A stretch of 33,911 nucleotides of DNA, from assembly GCA_900552795.1 (NCBI GenBank), contig USBB01000030.1, positions 1 through 33,911 on the forward strand, in the 5' to 3' direction. Under the pieces are notes generated by a model. That model had not been told where the DNA came from, did no database searches, and worked only from the letters and a program-made list of their open reading frames with translations. This document shows, piece by piece, positions 16,042 to 25,615 of the stretch (the first letter of the stretch is position 1; each line of letters begins with the position of its first letter). Origin of the DNA: an uncultured Eubacterium sp. (GTDB lineage: Bacteria; Bacillota; Clostridia; Lachnospirales; Lachnospiraceae). The position numbers and the translations under genes are program-made.

Positions 16042-17652
16042 TTAAACTTTAAAGCATCCTCCGCCAACAAATTCTCTTAATATTGAGTTAATAGGAATAT
16101 TTTCTGTCGGACATGACAGAAAGTATTCCAAAAATTTCAATAATCTTTTTGCCTCAAGATATTCCGGTTCCTCCTCGCCTATTGAGAAAAGCAATGGCTC
16201 AACATATGGTTTTAAAACAGAAAGCTCATATGCAAGTGCTGAGTTAAACATAACATCTGCCTGTTCCTGAAATGGGAATATATTTTTTTCTTCCCCTCTC
16301 CTTACAGATTCCCACATTGACAACGTCTTCTTTGCCGATGCTCCTCTTGTTCTTGCATCTCTTACCATTCTCCTTATAAGACGTCCGTCCGTTGTTGACA
16401 CTCTGTTATGTTCGTCAACATTAAGCTGTGTAAGAGCACTTATATATATCTTAAATTTGCTCTCAAGCGGAAGAGAATATGAAAGCTCATCATTTAAGCA
16501 ATGAATTCCTTCTATTACAAGAATATCTTCCTCTCCAAGCTTAAGCATATTTCCATTATACTCTTTTCTACCTGTCTTAAAATTAAACTTTGGCATTTCG
16601 ATTTCTTTGCCGCTTAGAAGTTCACTCATATGTCTGTTAAACAAATCTATGTCTATCGCATGCAAATCCTCAAAATTAAAATTACCGTTTTCATCAACAG
16701 GTGTCTGATCTCTCTCCACAAAATAATCATCGACAGCAATCGGATGAGGCTTATATCCGTTTGCACTAAGCTGTATGGAAAGCCTGTGTGAAAATGTTGT
16801 TTTTCCGGAAGACGATGGTCCTGCAATCATAACAAACTTTGTTTCAGGACGTGCCTGTATCATTTTAACTATTTCAAATATTTTCTGCTCCTGCAGTGCT
16901 TCCTGAACCAGTATAAACGACCCTATATCGTCATTTGCTACATGTTCATTTAAAGCTCCGACAGTACTTACATCAAGCATTTCTGCCCATTGCGTTGACT
17001 CTTTCATAACGTTAAACAGCTTTGCCGGCGGTGCAAATTCAGGCACCTGCTCAGGTTTTTGTCTTACAGGAAGCTGCAGAACAAATCCGTCATCATATGC
17101 AAACAGGTCAAATGTTTTTAATATCCCTGTAGATGACGCCATATATCCATAATAATAATCCTTATATCCATCAAGAGAATATACATTTACATATGAGCTT
17201 CGTCTGAATTTAAAAAGCTTTGTCTTATCGTACATACCACAGGTTTCAAACAAATCCATTGCATCTCTTGTTTTCGTAACCCACTTTTCGATTGGCAAAT
17301 CTGCCTCAACAAGCCGGTTCATCTTATCTTTTACTTTGTTAAGAAGTTCCTGTGTAACCTTCAAATTACCTTTTACCGTACAATATAATCCCTTGCTTAT
17401 GGAATATTCCACTACAACCTTTTCAAGACTTTCATCAGGCGCAACACTGTGAAACGCTGTAAGCATAAGAAGTACAACACTTCTTTTATAAGTTTCATTT
17501 CCAACAGGCATATCCGTTGTAATAAACTCAACATCACAGCCATCAACATCAACATCTCTTATCTCTTTAAGCCTGTTATTAACTTTTGCAAGAATTATTC
17601 TGTTATTATAATTCTTCTGCTCTTCATTCACCAACTGTACTAATGTTTTCAA
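16042..17652 (-). CDS. Uridine-kinase-like nucleoside kinase with a TGS-like N-terminal region
   Basis: A 536-aa protein. The first 270 residues resemble the TGS and editing-domain-like N-terminus of threonyl-tRNA synthetase. The C-terminal half is a phosphoribulokinase/uridine kinase P-loop domain: Walker A AGPSSSGKTTFS near 280, DDYFV, VIEGIHCLND and RRMVRD. This architecture is common in Clostridia and usually annotated as nucleoside kinase; the substrate is not proven. The start is TTG with AAAGGGGG upstream. It follows trmK by 32 nt, so it probably reads from the dgt-dnaG-rpoD-trmK transcript, in the place where many Firmicutes carry a Nif3-like gene. Confidence 0.85.
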   Translation of the reverse strand: MKTLVQLVNEEQKNYNNRIILAKVNNRLKEIRDVDVDGCDVEFITTDMPVGNETYKRSVVLLMLTAFHSVAPDESLEKVVVEYSISKGLYCTVKGNLKVTQELLNKVKDKMNRLVEADLPIEKWVTKTRDAMDLFETCGMYDKTKLFKFRRSSYVNVYSLDGYKDYYYGYMASSTGILKTFDLFAYDDGFVLQLPVRQKPEQVPEFAPPAKLFNVMKESTQWAEMLDVSTVGALNEHVANDDIGSFILVQEALQEQKIFEIVKMIQARPETKFVMIAGPSSSGKTTFSHRLSIQLSANGYKPHPIAVDDYFVERDQTPVDENGNFNFEDLHAIDIDLFNRHMSELLSGKEIEMPKFNFKTGRKEYNGNMLKLGEEDILVIEGIHCLNDELSYSLPLESKFKIYISALTQLNVDEHNRVSTTDGRLIRRMVRDARTRGASAKKTLSMWESVRRGEEKNIFPFQEQADVMFNSALAYELSVLKPYVEPLLFSIGEEEPEYLEAKRLLKFLEYFLSCPTENIPINSILREFVGGGCFKV

Positions 17653-17684
17653 TCAAAAACCCCCTTTCGCATATAAATATGCGT

Positions 17685-18425
17685 TTATTTATAATATGTA
17701 AGCGCCTGTTCAATACATTCCATATCAAATTTCAGCTGATTAATCCTATGCAAAACCGCATTATCATCAGTTTTTAATTTACTGACGGTATTATACACAT
17801 TTTCTGCAATTTTCTGTTCTTTTTTAAGGTAATCATAAAGACATTTATTTCTTTCTTCCAACAGGCTTTTACCATATCTTAACGATATTTCCTTAAAAAT
17901 AGCATTATTTCCCCATTCACATGAATTTGTATTTTGATGCGCAGTTTTCCGGCAGTCAATTATAAGATAAAACTGCCTGTCCTCTTTAAGCATTGTCTGC
18001 CTCTTAATCTCAAAACCATTTGTGTAAAGAAATTTTCTAAACTCTCTTATCTCTGATTGAGGAGAGACAATAAGCTGTGTATTTTGATTATATTTATCTT
18101 TTCCTTTTTCAAGTATGGACTGTATAAGCGGGCCACCCATACCGCATATGGTTATAGTAGAAGCTTCATTTTCATTAAGACGCGCAAGCCCGTCAGAAAG
18201 CCTTATGTCTATACATCCACCTGTTCCTGATGCCTGTACATTCTCATATGCTTTATTTAAAGGCCCCTTTCTTACGTCCATTGCTATAACCTTATCTGAA
18301 ATATTTTGCTTTACAATATATATCGGAAGATAACCATGGTCGGTACCTATATCAGCTACAACATTGCCTCTTTCTATCCATTCAGCTACTTTCTTTAAGC
18401 GTTCTGATACTCTGTAACTATCCAT
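17685..18425 (-). CDS. trmK: tRNA (adenine22-N1)-methyltransferase
   Basis: A 246-aa class I SAM-dependent methyltransferase of the TrmK/YqfN family. It has the SAM motif VADIGTDHGYLPIYI near residue 25, an AMDV acidic strand, and the catalytic-region motif TICGMGGPLI near 95. A C-terminal coiled coil of about 80 residues, used for tRNA contact in the family, is present. It methylates A22 in tRNA D-loops. The ATG at 18425 is chosen because GAGG lies five bases before it; the first in-frame ATG (18443) lies inside rpoD without a ribosome site. It follows rpoD, the common Firmicute order. Confidence 0.92.
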   Translation of the reverse strand: MDSYRVSERLKKVAEWIERGNVVADIGTDHGYLPIYIVKQNISDKVIAMDVRKGPLNKAYENVQASGTGGCIDIRLSDGLARLNENEASTITICGMGGPLIQSILEKGKDKYNQNTQLIVSPQSEIREFRKFLYTNGFEIKRQTMLKEDRQFYLIIDCRKTAHQNTNSCEWGNNAIFKEISLRYGKSLLEERNKCLYDYLKKEQKIAENVYNTVSKLKTDDNAVLHRINQLKFDMECIEQALTYYK

Positions 18426-18435
18426 CATAACCTCA

Positions 18436-19638
18436 TTAGTCAAGATAATCCTTAAGCTTTCGGCTTCTGCTCGGATGTCTCAATTTTCTTAATGCCTTTG
18501 CCTCAATCTGTCTTATACGCTCTCTTGTAACATTAAATTCCTTTCCGACTTCCTCAAGAGTTCTTGCTCGTCCATCGTCCATACCGAAACGAAGTCTTAA
18601 AACTTTCTGCTCTCTATCTGTAAGTGTACCAAGAACCTCAACAAGCTGTTCTTTAAGAAGTGTTGAAGCCGCTGCTTCTGCCGGTACCGGAACATTATCA
18701 TCCTGTATAAAATCTCCTAAATGGCTGTCCTCCTCCTCACCTATTGGTGTCTCTAAAGAAACAGGTTCCTGAGATATTTTTTGTATCTCTCTTACTCTTT
18801 CTACCGGTATTTCCATAGCCTCTGCAATCTCTTCCGGTGACGGTTCTCTTCCCAGTTCCTGAAGAAGCTGTCTTGAAACTCTGACAAGCTTATTGATTGT
18901 CTCCACCATATGAACAGGTATTCTTATAGTTCTTGCCTGATCCGCAATTGCTCTTGTAATAGCCTGTCTTATCCACCATGTAGCATAAGTACTGAACTTA
19001 TATCCTTTTCTGTAATCAAACTTTTCAACAGCCTTTATAAGACCTAAATTACCCTCCTGAATAAGATCAAGGAAAAGCATTCCTCGTCCTACATATCTTT
19101 TAGCGATACTTACAACAAGTCTTAAATTAGCCTCCGCAAGACGTTTCTTCGCCTCGTCGTCGCCAAGCTCCATTCTCTTTGCATACTCAATTTCTTCTTC
19201 TGCTGAAAGTAACGGAACCTTACCTATTTCCTTTAAATACATTCTTACAGGATCTTCAAGACCTACTCCGTCAGGAACTGATAAATCAATCTTTTCAATA
19301 TCAATTTCATCTTCCTCATCAAGAATTATCTCATCATCATCGTCAGCATCATCTGCCATTTTCACATCTACATTACTGTTTTCAAGATATTCAAATACCT
19401 TTTCCATTTTTTCTGCATCAAAATCAGTATCCTGAAAATAATTCATTATTTCCTGATACTCTAAAACACCTTTTTTCTTTTTGGCAATCTGTAAAAGTCC
19501 TTTACACTTTTCCACAAATTTTTCAGCCATCTCTCTTGCTTTTTCAGGGTCATCTGACACATCTTCAAAATCTTCTTCCTCTGCAGATACCTTTAATTCT
19601 TCCATTTCCTCTACTGCATCTACTTTTTTCTTAGTCAT
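18436..19638 (-). CDS. rpoD: Primary sigma factor RpoD (SigA)
   Basis: A 400-aa housekeeping sigma factor. In order: region 1.1 with an acidic low-complexity stretch at about 95-115; region 1.2 (DPVRMYLKEIG); regions 2.1-2.4 (GYKFSTYATWWIRQAI, then RTIRIPVHM) for -10 melting and recognition; region 3; and region 4 (TREQKVLRLRFG, VTRERIRQIEAKALRKLRHP) for -35 binding. The last residues, KLKDYLD, are typical of SigA. GGATGG lies about six bases before the ATG. Part of the dgt-dnaG-rpoD-trmK operon. Consensus TTGACA promoters elsewhere in the window fit this factor. Confidence 0.97.
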   Translation of the reverse strand: MTKKKVDAVEEMEELKVSAEEEDFEDVSDDPEKAREMAEKFVEKCKGLLQIAKKKKGVLEYQEIMNYFQDTDFDAEKMEKVFEYLENSNVDVKMADDADDDDEIILDEEDEIDIEKIDLSVPDGVGLEDPVRMYLKEIGKVPLLSAEEEIEYAKRMELGDDEAKKRLAEANLRLVVSIAKRYVGRGMLFLDLIQEGNLGLIKAVEKFDYRKGYKFSTYATWWIRQAITRAIADQARTIRIPVHMVETINKLVRVSRQLLQELGREPSPEEIAEAMEIPVERVREIQKISQEPVSLETPIGEEEDSHLGDFIQDDNVPVPAEAAASTLLKEQLVEVLGTLTDREQKVLRLRFGMDDGRARTLEEVGKEFNVTRERIRQIEAKALRKLRHPSRSRKLKDYLD

Positions 19639-19679
19639 GTTTGTCCATCCTTCCGCTTTCTTTTCTTATCTAATTGTTT

Positions 19680-21431
19680 TTACTTATAAAGATTAATATG
19701 AATACTGTTTAGTTTCATCTGCTTTACCAATAACTCCTGCATAAGCTTAGCATCGGTTGTATTATCCAAAGCGTGATTAATACTGTTGCCTTTTACCTTT
19801 ACAACAGTATCATTCAATGCCTTTTCACGCTCGCTTTTGCTTAAATCACCGCTTAAATCTGCACTGAACAGAGCTGCCACCTCGCTGTGCTCCGCCTCTG
19901 TCTCATAATCATTTATTATTGATGCCGGATTTACATTTCCGTTCTCAAATTGCTCATAAAGCTTTTCAGCAACGCTATTAAGCAGCGGATCCACGAAATC
20001 CTTAGGTTCTATATATTTTTTTACCTTTTCAAAAATCTCATCATCATCAATCATCCACGTCAAAAGAATTTTTTCAGCCTGCCTTACACCGCTTTCTTTT
20101 TTCTTTTTTGGTCTGTCGCTTTTTATGTCAGACACAGGTCTTTTTATGATTCCTTCCTTACTTCCTATCGACGCTACCAACTGACGCATTCCGTCTTCAT
20201 TAATATTAAACCTTTGACATACTGCTTTAAGATAATTATCACGCTCCAGCTTCTGAGAAAAAGAGGCAAGCTTTCCTGCAGCTTCTTTCTCAAATTCTGT
20301 TGAACCCTCCGGGTCCTTTCTGTCATATTTTTTCTCAATCACGGAAATTTCATACATAAAGCTGTTCTCTGCCTTATCTATTCTTTCCTGAAACGCATCT
20401 GCCCCCAACGCCTTTATAAATTCATCAGGGTCCTTATACGGACTCATATTGATAACCTTTGTTGAAAGACCTGCCTCCTTTAATATAGGAATTGCTCTTA
20501 ATGCTGCCTTTGTACCGGCCTCATCACTATCATACGTAATAAGTACATTATTTGTATATCTTTTCATCAGTCTTGCCTGTCCTGGAGTAAGCGCAGTTCC
20601 CAGTGAGGCAACTGCCTGATTAAATCCAGCCTGATGAAGTGATATAACGTCCATATAACCCTCACAAATAATCAGGTTTGACTTTCTTGAAGTTCTCGCA
20701 ATGTTAAGTCCATATAAATTTCTGCTTTTATCAAAAAGCTTTGTTTCGGGCGAATTTAAATATTTTGGTTTTGCATCACCCATAACACGTCCACCGAAAC
20801 CTATCACTTTATTATTAATATCCATAATAGGAAACATTACTCTGTTAAAAAATTTATCATATACTCCGCGCTCATATGTAAACAGACCTGTCTCCTTTAA
20901 AATATCATCGTCATAGCCCTTGTCTTTTAAATATTTATATAAACCTCCGGACTGTCCGGAATATCCAAGTCCAAATTTATTTATAAGTTCTAAGCTGAGT
21001 CCTCTTTTTAACAGATAATTTAAACCAAGCTTGCCATCCGGAGATTTTAATCTGTGATAATAATATGTAGCAGCTATCTTATTTATCTCCAGCAGTTTCG
21101 TTTTTAGATCTCTCTGTGTTCTTTCCTCATCAGAATATGCTGTCTGCGGCAGAGAAATTCCCGCACGGTCAGCCAAAAACTTTACAGCTTCCACAAATGT
21201 AAAATTTTCATATTCCATAACAAATGTTATGACATTACCACCAACTCCGCAACCAAAGCAATGATACAACTGCCTGCTTTGCGATACGGAAAATGACGGA
21301 GATTTCTCATTATGAAAAGGACAAAGTCCTGTATATGAACTTCCGCTCTTTTTTAATTTAATATACCCCGAAATTACATCTACTATATCGTTGCGGGATA
21401 CAACCTCTTCAATCACTTCGCTCGAATACAT
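19680..21431 (-). CDS. dnaG: DNA primase
   Basis: A 583-aa primase. It has an N-terminal zinc-binding domain (CPFHNEKSPSFSV, then YHCFGCGVGGN), the RNA polymerase domain (GRVMGDAKPKYLNSPET), the TOPRIM catalytic site (CEGYMDVI near 265 and TYDSDEAG near 305), and a C-terminal DnaB-interacting region. It lays RNA primers for replication. The start overlaps the dgt tail closely: four bases separate the dgt stop from the ATG, and the ribosome site GGAAGG is inside the last dgt codons, so translation is probably coupled. The gap to rpoD is 41 nt. Confidence 0.97.
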   Translation of the reverse strand: MYSSEVIEEVVSRNDIVDVISGYIKLKKSGSSYTGLCPFHNEKSPSFSVSQSRQLYHCFGCGVGGNVITFVMEYENFTFVEAVKFLADRAGISLPQTAYSDEERTQRDLKTKLLEINKIAATYYYHRLKSPDGKLGLNYLLKRGLSLELINKFGLGYSGQSGGLYKYLKDKGYDDDILKETGLFTYERGVYDKFFNRVMFPIMDINNKVIGFGGRVMGDAKPKYLNSPETKLFDKSRNLYGLNIARTSRKSNLIICEGYMDVISLHQAGFNQAVASLGTALTPGQARLMKRYTNNVLITYDSDEAGTKAALRAIPILKEAGLSTKVINMSPYKDPDEFIKALGADAFQERIDKAENSFMYEISVIEKKYDRKDPEGSTEFEKEAAGKLASFSQKLERDNYLKAVCQRFNINEDGMRQLVASIGSKEGIIKRPVSDIKSDRPKKKKESGVRQAEKILLTWMIDDDEIFEKVKKYIEPKDFVDPLLNSVAEKLYEQFENGNVNPASIINDYETEAEHSEVAALFSADLSGDLSKSEREKALNDTVVKVKGNSINHALDNTTDAKLMQELLVKQMKLNSIHINLYK

Positions 21432-21435
21432 CTAT

Positions 21436-22443
21436 CTACACCTTCCATGATTTTGGTACATAAATTTCCTCAAATTTTGCAACAGAATACTGGTCACTCA
21501 TTCCGGCAATATAATCACATACTACACGCTCAGGAGCTTCGTCATATTCATAAATAAATCTTTTGTAATTGTCCGGAAGTGCTTCCAGATTCTTTATATA
21601 ATAATTGTATAGCTCCGTGATCAGCTTATATGCCTTTATTTCTTCACTTTTTGCAGCAGGATTATTGTATAAGCTTCCAAACATAAACTGCCTTAAACTC
21701 TGCATTGCCTGTCCGACAAGCTCAGACATGCAAATATCATCTTTACCATAACTGTTTTCAATTATATCCTTTATAAGAGTATTAAGCCTTGTTTTTGTTG
21801 AATTTCCAAGAATTTCCGAATAGACCTTAGGTATATCTCTTTCACTGAATATTTTTGCTCTTATTGCATCATCTATATCATGATTTATATATGCTATTTT
21901 ATCTGACAATCTTACAACCTTACCCTCAAGAGTTGCAGGCTTTCCGACTGTTCTGTGGTTTCGTATCCCGTCTCTTACTTCCCAAGTAAGATTAAGCCCT
22001 ACGCCATCCTTTTCAAGGAACTCAACAACTCTTATACTCTGCTCATAATGACTGAAACCGAACGGCGACAATTCATTAAGTGTTCTCTCACCTGCATGGC
22101 CAAATGGCGTATGCCCCAAATCATGTCCCAATGCTATGGCTTCGGTCAGATCTTCATTCAGCCTTAAAGCACGCGATATACTCCTTGCAATCTGAGCCAC
22201 CTCCAATGTATGCGTAAGCCTTGTTCTGTAATGGTCACCGGTAGGTGCCAAAAATACCTGTGTCTTATGCTTTAAACGCCTGAATGCCTTACAGTGCAAT
22301 ATCCTGTCACGATCTCTTTGATAAATGGTACGCATATCACACTGAGGCTCATAATTATCACGTCCTCTTGACTCATCACTAAAGCTTGCATATCGGTTTA
22401 AATACTCATGCTCGTGCTTTTCCTGTTCCTGTCTTATATTCAT
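21436..22443 (-). CDS. dgt: dGTPase-like HD-domain triphosphohydrolase
   Basis: A 335-aa HD-domain protein of the deoxyguanosinetriphosphate triphosphohydrolase-like family. The metal-binding residues are in HTLEVAQIARSI, ALGHDLGHTPFGHAGE and the later LSDKIAYINHDID. The family hydrolyses dNTPs to nucleoside and triphosphate; substrate choice varies. The ATG at 22443 (MNIRQEQEKHE) has AGGAG five to six bases upstream and matches family N-termini, while the longer frame adds 37 non-homologous residues. It is upstream of dnaG in a tight operon, a usual Firmicute arrangement linking dNTP control to replication. Confidence 0.92.
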   Translation of the reverse strand: MNIRQEQEKHEHEYLNRYASFSDESRGRDNYEPQCDMRTIYQRDRDRILHCKAFRRLKHKTQVFLAPTGDHYRTRLTHTLEVAQIARSISRALRLNEDLTEAIALGHDLGHTPFGHAGERTLNELSPFGFSHYEQSIRVVEFLEKDGVGLNLTWEVRDGIRNHRTVGKPATLEGKVVRLSDKIAYINHDIDDAIRAKIFSERDIPKVYSEILGNSTKTRLNTLIKDIIENSYGKDDICMSELVGQAMQSLRQFMFGSLYNNPAAKSEEIKAYKLITELYNYYIKNLEALPDNYKRFIYEYDEAPERVVCDYIAGMSDQYSVAKFEEIYVPKSWKV

Positions 22444-22531
22444 ACATACTCCTGTCTGCGCTTTTGTAAAGTACTCACAATATAAATATTCTGCACATGA
22501 AACAGATTTCCTTTTTATTTTTTTAAATTTT

Positions 22532-22900
22532 TCAATTTTCAACAGGAGAGACAAATCCTCCTAATGCTCCTGCAAGTACACATGATACGAACGCCTTTAT
22601 AACGCCCGGAATATCTGAAGAAATTCCCTTATTCATAAATAATGAAGCTGTAAAAAGTATAAAAAAATACACAAGACCGAATAATGTTCCACAGATAAGT
22701 CTTTTTCTTTTCTCTTTTCTTGCAAATATGTACCCGCCCACAAATGTCGACAAAGCATATGTTATTATTATTCCGACCGTTATCTGCCAGTTTGAAAAAT
22801 CGAATTTATACAATCCAAACGACAAAATAAGAAGCATCACTCCTGTTATCAAATACGAAATCGTCAAAATCTTTGCAGCATTTAATAATTTTGAAGCCAT
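22532..22900 (-). CDS. TIGR04086-type four-helix membrane protein
   Basis: A 122-aa membrane protein with four hydrophobic segments and short basic loops (FARKEKRKR). It matches the clostridial TIGR04086 family of unknown function. The ATG at 22900 has GGAGG five bases upstream; a GTG four codons earlier overlaps that site and is not used. It precedes dgt by 88 nt and may be the first gene of the dgt-dnaG-rpoD operon. The A+T-rich upstream region has direct repeats. Confidence 0.8.
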   Translation of the reverse strand: MASKLLNAAKILTISYLITGVMLLILSFGLYKFDFSNWQITVGIIITYALSTFVGGYIFARKEKRKRLICGTLFGLVYFFILFTASLFMNKGISSDIPGVIKAFVSCVLAGALGGFVSPVEN

Positions 22901-22919
22901 AATATCCTCCACCCCAGAA

Positions 22920-22970
22920 ACATTTTCTGTTCTTTAATAATATAAGTTTCTGTTACATTTTCTGTTCTTT
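22920..22970 (-). repeat. Direct repeats upstream of the TIGR04086 gene
   Basis: ACATTTTCTGTTCTTT occurs identically at 22920-22935 and 22955-22970, 35 bp apart. A third TTTCTGTT half-motif lies between them. The repeats sit just before the ribosome site of the minus-strand gene. They could be regulatory sites; no binding protein is known. Confidence 0.5.
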
Positions 22971-23060
22971 TCATATTATGTATACTTTTATAATTATATG
23001 ACTTGCACTTTATTATACTTAACCTGTTATTTATTTTATATTCATTTTATATTCGTTTAC

Positions 23061-23089
23061 TTGACACAAATCGCTGCTTCTTGTAAGAT
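23061..23089 (+). promoter_or_regulatory. Consensus SigA promoter for the CNNM/CBS gene
   Basis: TTGACA (23061-23066), a 17-nt spacer and TAAGAT (23084-23089) lie about 40 nt upstream of the start codon of the plus-strand gene at 23131. Confidence 0.8.
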
Positions 23090-23130
23090 TAAAGAGTTTA
23101 AATTATTTATAATAAAGGAGTTGATTTTTT

Positions 23131-24390
23131 TTGGATACGGACAGTATCATCCAGCTGATATGTATAGTTATTCTGTTGGCTTTATCAGCTTTTTTCTCTT
23201 CAGCAGAAACAGCATTTACTACGGTAAATAAAATCAAAATTCGTTCTTTAATTGACGAGGGTAACAAAAGGGCTGTTACAGTTGCCAAAATAAACGAAAA
23301 TTCAGGTAAAATGTTAAGTGCAATTCTTATCGGTAATAACATAGTAAATATTTCTGCTTCAGCGCTTGCCACCGCACTTACAATAAAGATTTTTGGCAAT
23401 AATTTCACAGGTGTTACAACAGGTTTGTTGACAATACTGGTACTTATTTTGGGTGAAATTTCTCCCAAGACTGCTGCCACTGTACATTCTGAGCGACTTG
23501 CGCTTATGTATGCACCTATTATAAACGCACTTATGTATATTCTTACCCCTGTCATTATCATAATAGACTTCCTCGCAGGTATAGTATTAAAAATTATGGG
23601 TGTTAATTCAAAGAATTCAAAAACTAAAATAACCGAGGCTGAGCTTCGTACTTTTGTTAAAGTAAGCCATGAAGATGGAATCATAGAAACAGATGAAAAA
23701 CAAATCATAACCAATCTTTTCAACTTTGGCGATTCTGAAGCAAAAGATGTAATGATTCCAAGAATAGATATGACTATTGCTGACGCTGACAGCGACTATG
23801 AACATATAATATCTCTTTTCAGAGAAACAAAATACACACGTATTCCAATTTATGAACGAGAGGCTGATAATGTAATAGGAATCTTAAATATTAAAGATTT
23901 AGTTCTTACACCTGTTAATGATAAATTTAATATAAGAGAAATAATGAGAAAACCTTTCTTCACTTATGAACACAAAAATACATCTGAGTTATTCAAAGAA
24001 ATGCAGCAGTCTTCACAAAGTATTGCTATTGTTCTTGATGAATATGGCTCAACTGTAGGTATGATTACAACAGAAGATTTACTTGAAGAAATTGTAGGTG
24101 AAATACGTGATGAATATGACATTGACGAAACCGAACCATTCGTAAAGCTTACAACAAATATTTACAGAATTGACGGTGCTTACAAAATTTACGATATCAA
24201 CGAACAGATTGGCACCTCTCTTGAATCTGAAGACAATGATTCAATCGGAGGCTTCATAGTTGAAAAGCTCGATCGTTTTCCAAAGCGCGGAGACCATTTT
24301 ATTATGGACAACCTTGAATTTATAATCGAGAAAGCTTCTTCAACAAGAATTGAATCTGTTTTACTAAAAATCAAACCAATGGATGACTAA
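23131..24390 (+). CDS. CNNM/CBS-pair membrane protein of the HlyC/CorC family
   Basis: A 419-aa protein with an N-terminal CNNM (DUF21) membrane domain of three to four segments (FFSSAETAF near 18, then LIGNNIVNI and LGEISPKTAA). Two CBS domains follow (about 200-330, VMIPRIDM and IAIVLDEYGSTVGMITTEDL), then a C-terminal CorC_HlyC domain. Relatives are Mg2+ or Co2+ exporters or efflux regulators; the 'hemolysin' label is historical. The start is TTG, ten bases after AAAGGAG, with no better start nearby. It stands alone behind a consensus promoter and ends at a terminator shared with the convergent gene. Confidence 0.93.
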   Translation: MDTDSIIQLICIVILLALSAFFSSAETAFTTVNKIKIRSLIDEGNKRAVTVAKINENSGKMLSAILIGNNIVNISASALATALTIKIFGNNFTGVTTGLLTILVLILGEISPKTAATVHSERLALMYAPIINALMYILTPVIIIIDFLAGIVLKIMGVNSKNSKTKITEAELRTFVKVSHEDGIIETDEKQIITNLFNFGDSEAKDVMIPRIDMTIADADSDYEHIISLFRETKYTRIPIYEREADNVIGILNIKDLVLTPVNDKFNIREIMRKPFFTYEHKNTSELFKEMQQSSQSIAIVLDEYGSTVGMITTEDLLEEIVGEIRDEYDIDETEPFVKLTTNIYRIDGAYKIYDINEQIGTSLESEDNDSIGGFIVEKLDRFPKRGDHFIMDNLEFIIEKASSTRIESVLLKIKPMDD

Positions 24391-24415
24391 TAAAATATTC
24401 CATCATAATTCAGAT

Positions 24416-24449
24416 AAGGGCAGAAACCGTAAAATGCGGCTCTGCCCTT
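24416..24449. terminator. Shared terminator between convergent genes
   Basis: A perfect 9-bp stem (AAGGGCAGA 24416-24424 with TCTGCCCTT 24441-24449), with an inner CCG/CGG pairing, lies between convergent stops. It probably works in both directions, though neither side has a long T run. Confidence 0.65.
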
Positions 24450-24466
24450 TAGTAATTTTCACATAT

Positions 24467-25570
24467 CTATTTTTTGCGTTCTACACTTCCGTCACTTTTT
24501 ATCAAATACTTGATGACACTTTTTGCATCCTTCTCCTCCTCACTTAATGCCATCCATTCATTTATTGTAATTTTTCCTATATTATTATACCAGTCTTTAT
24601 CATCTTCACGCCTTTTAACAAATGTCCCGCCATGCATACCTGAACCTATCTTTATAGTGATAAATTTTCTTTTTCCCCACACCGCATAAAGATCCACGTA
24701 ATATTTACCAAAATAATCATTATAATATGCGTCTGCCGCCCAGTCTCCGTAATAATATCCTACCCCCGGGCGATAATTTAAATCATTTACGTTATCCGAA
24801 TACGAAACCGTAGTCCAGCCTTTAAATACGTATCCGTCTCTTTTTAAGCCGAAATCCGTATCATATGCCGGTGAACCCCAGTCATCAGGATACACAACCT
24901 GCGTATATGGCGTTCCGTCAGCTGGTCTCATCCAGCCGCTGTCCGATGCGACATAGCTGCTGTCTGATGTAAGATATCCACCGTTCATGTTATAATCAAC
25001 ATAAACTTCCGGCTCCCATACAGCCTTGATTGTAATATCCTCACATCTGCCGCTTGAGCCTGATACAACATCAGTTGCATACGCTCCGGCGCTGAATATC
25101 CAGTAATCATATCCCTCATATGTAATCTTTTCATAAGATGTATTAGTTTCCCAGCCTTTAAACTTACAGTTTTCTTTCTCCGGCTCAACTATCCATATAT
25201 AAGGTGTAGCTCCGACACAGTCTATATGCTCATAAAAGCCGCTTGTAGAATCAGAAGGTTCTTCGTTATCATAATATGTTTGTGTAATTCGTTCATCACC
25301 ATATTTAGGTTTTAATTTCTCATTTGCAGCTACACCATCAATCCATTCTCCTTGACTATATTTACTGCAGTCACGATCTACCTGAGCCATCCAAAACATA
25401 AGCTCCGATGCACCGTTATCAAGGTCTATGTATATCTGTCTGTTGCAGTTGTATTCTCTTGGTATTAAGTCATAAGCATAAACATCAAAAGCAGCCATGA
25501 CTGTTATAATCATGGCTGCCAGTAAAATATGTACTATATTTTTATATTTAAATGTTTTTATATTTTTCAT
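24467..25570 (-). CDS. Secreted protein with degenerate InlB/Flg_new-type repeats
   Basis: A 367-aa protein with a signal peptide (basic start MKNIKTFKYK, hydrophobic core, cleavage after VYA near residue 32). The mature part is Tyr/Asp/Gly-rich. It has two repeat units ending in the Listeria-Bacteroides (Flg_new) signature: FKGWETN ... IKAVWE near 140-190, and YNMNGG ... GYVFKGWTT ... LYAVWG near 195-300. A more degenerate unit with DLDNGAS lies near residue 45. Such beta-grasp repeats occur in Gram-positive surface proteins and adhesins. No sortase motif is seen, so it is secreted or held by partners. It follows the lipoprotein gene by 45 nt and shares its promoter. Confidence 0.75.
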   Translation of the reverse strand: MKNIKTFKYKNIVHILLAAMIITVMAAFDVYAYDLIPREYNCNRQIYIDLDNGASELMFWMAQVDRDCSKYSQGEWIDGVAANEKLKPKYGDERITQTYYDNEEPSDSTSGFYEHIDCVGATPYIWIVEPEKENCKFKGWETNTSYEKITYEGYDYWIFSAGAYATDVVSGSSGRCEDITIKAVWEPEVYVDYNMNGGYLTSDSSYVASDSGWMRPADGTPYTQVVYPDDWGSPAYDTDFGLKRDGYVFKGWTTVSYSDNVNDLNYRPGVGYYYGDWAADAYYNDYFGKYYVDLYAVWGKRKFITIKIGSGMHGGTFVKRREDDKDWYNNIGKITINEWMALSEEEKDAKSVIKYLIKSDGSVERKK

Positions 25571-25615
25571 TGTTTGTCCTTTCTTTATCAAATAAAGAAA
25601 AAGGCAGATTATAGA

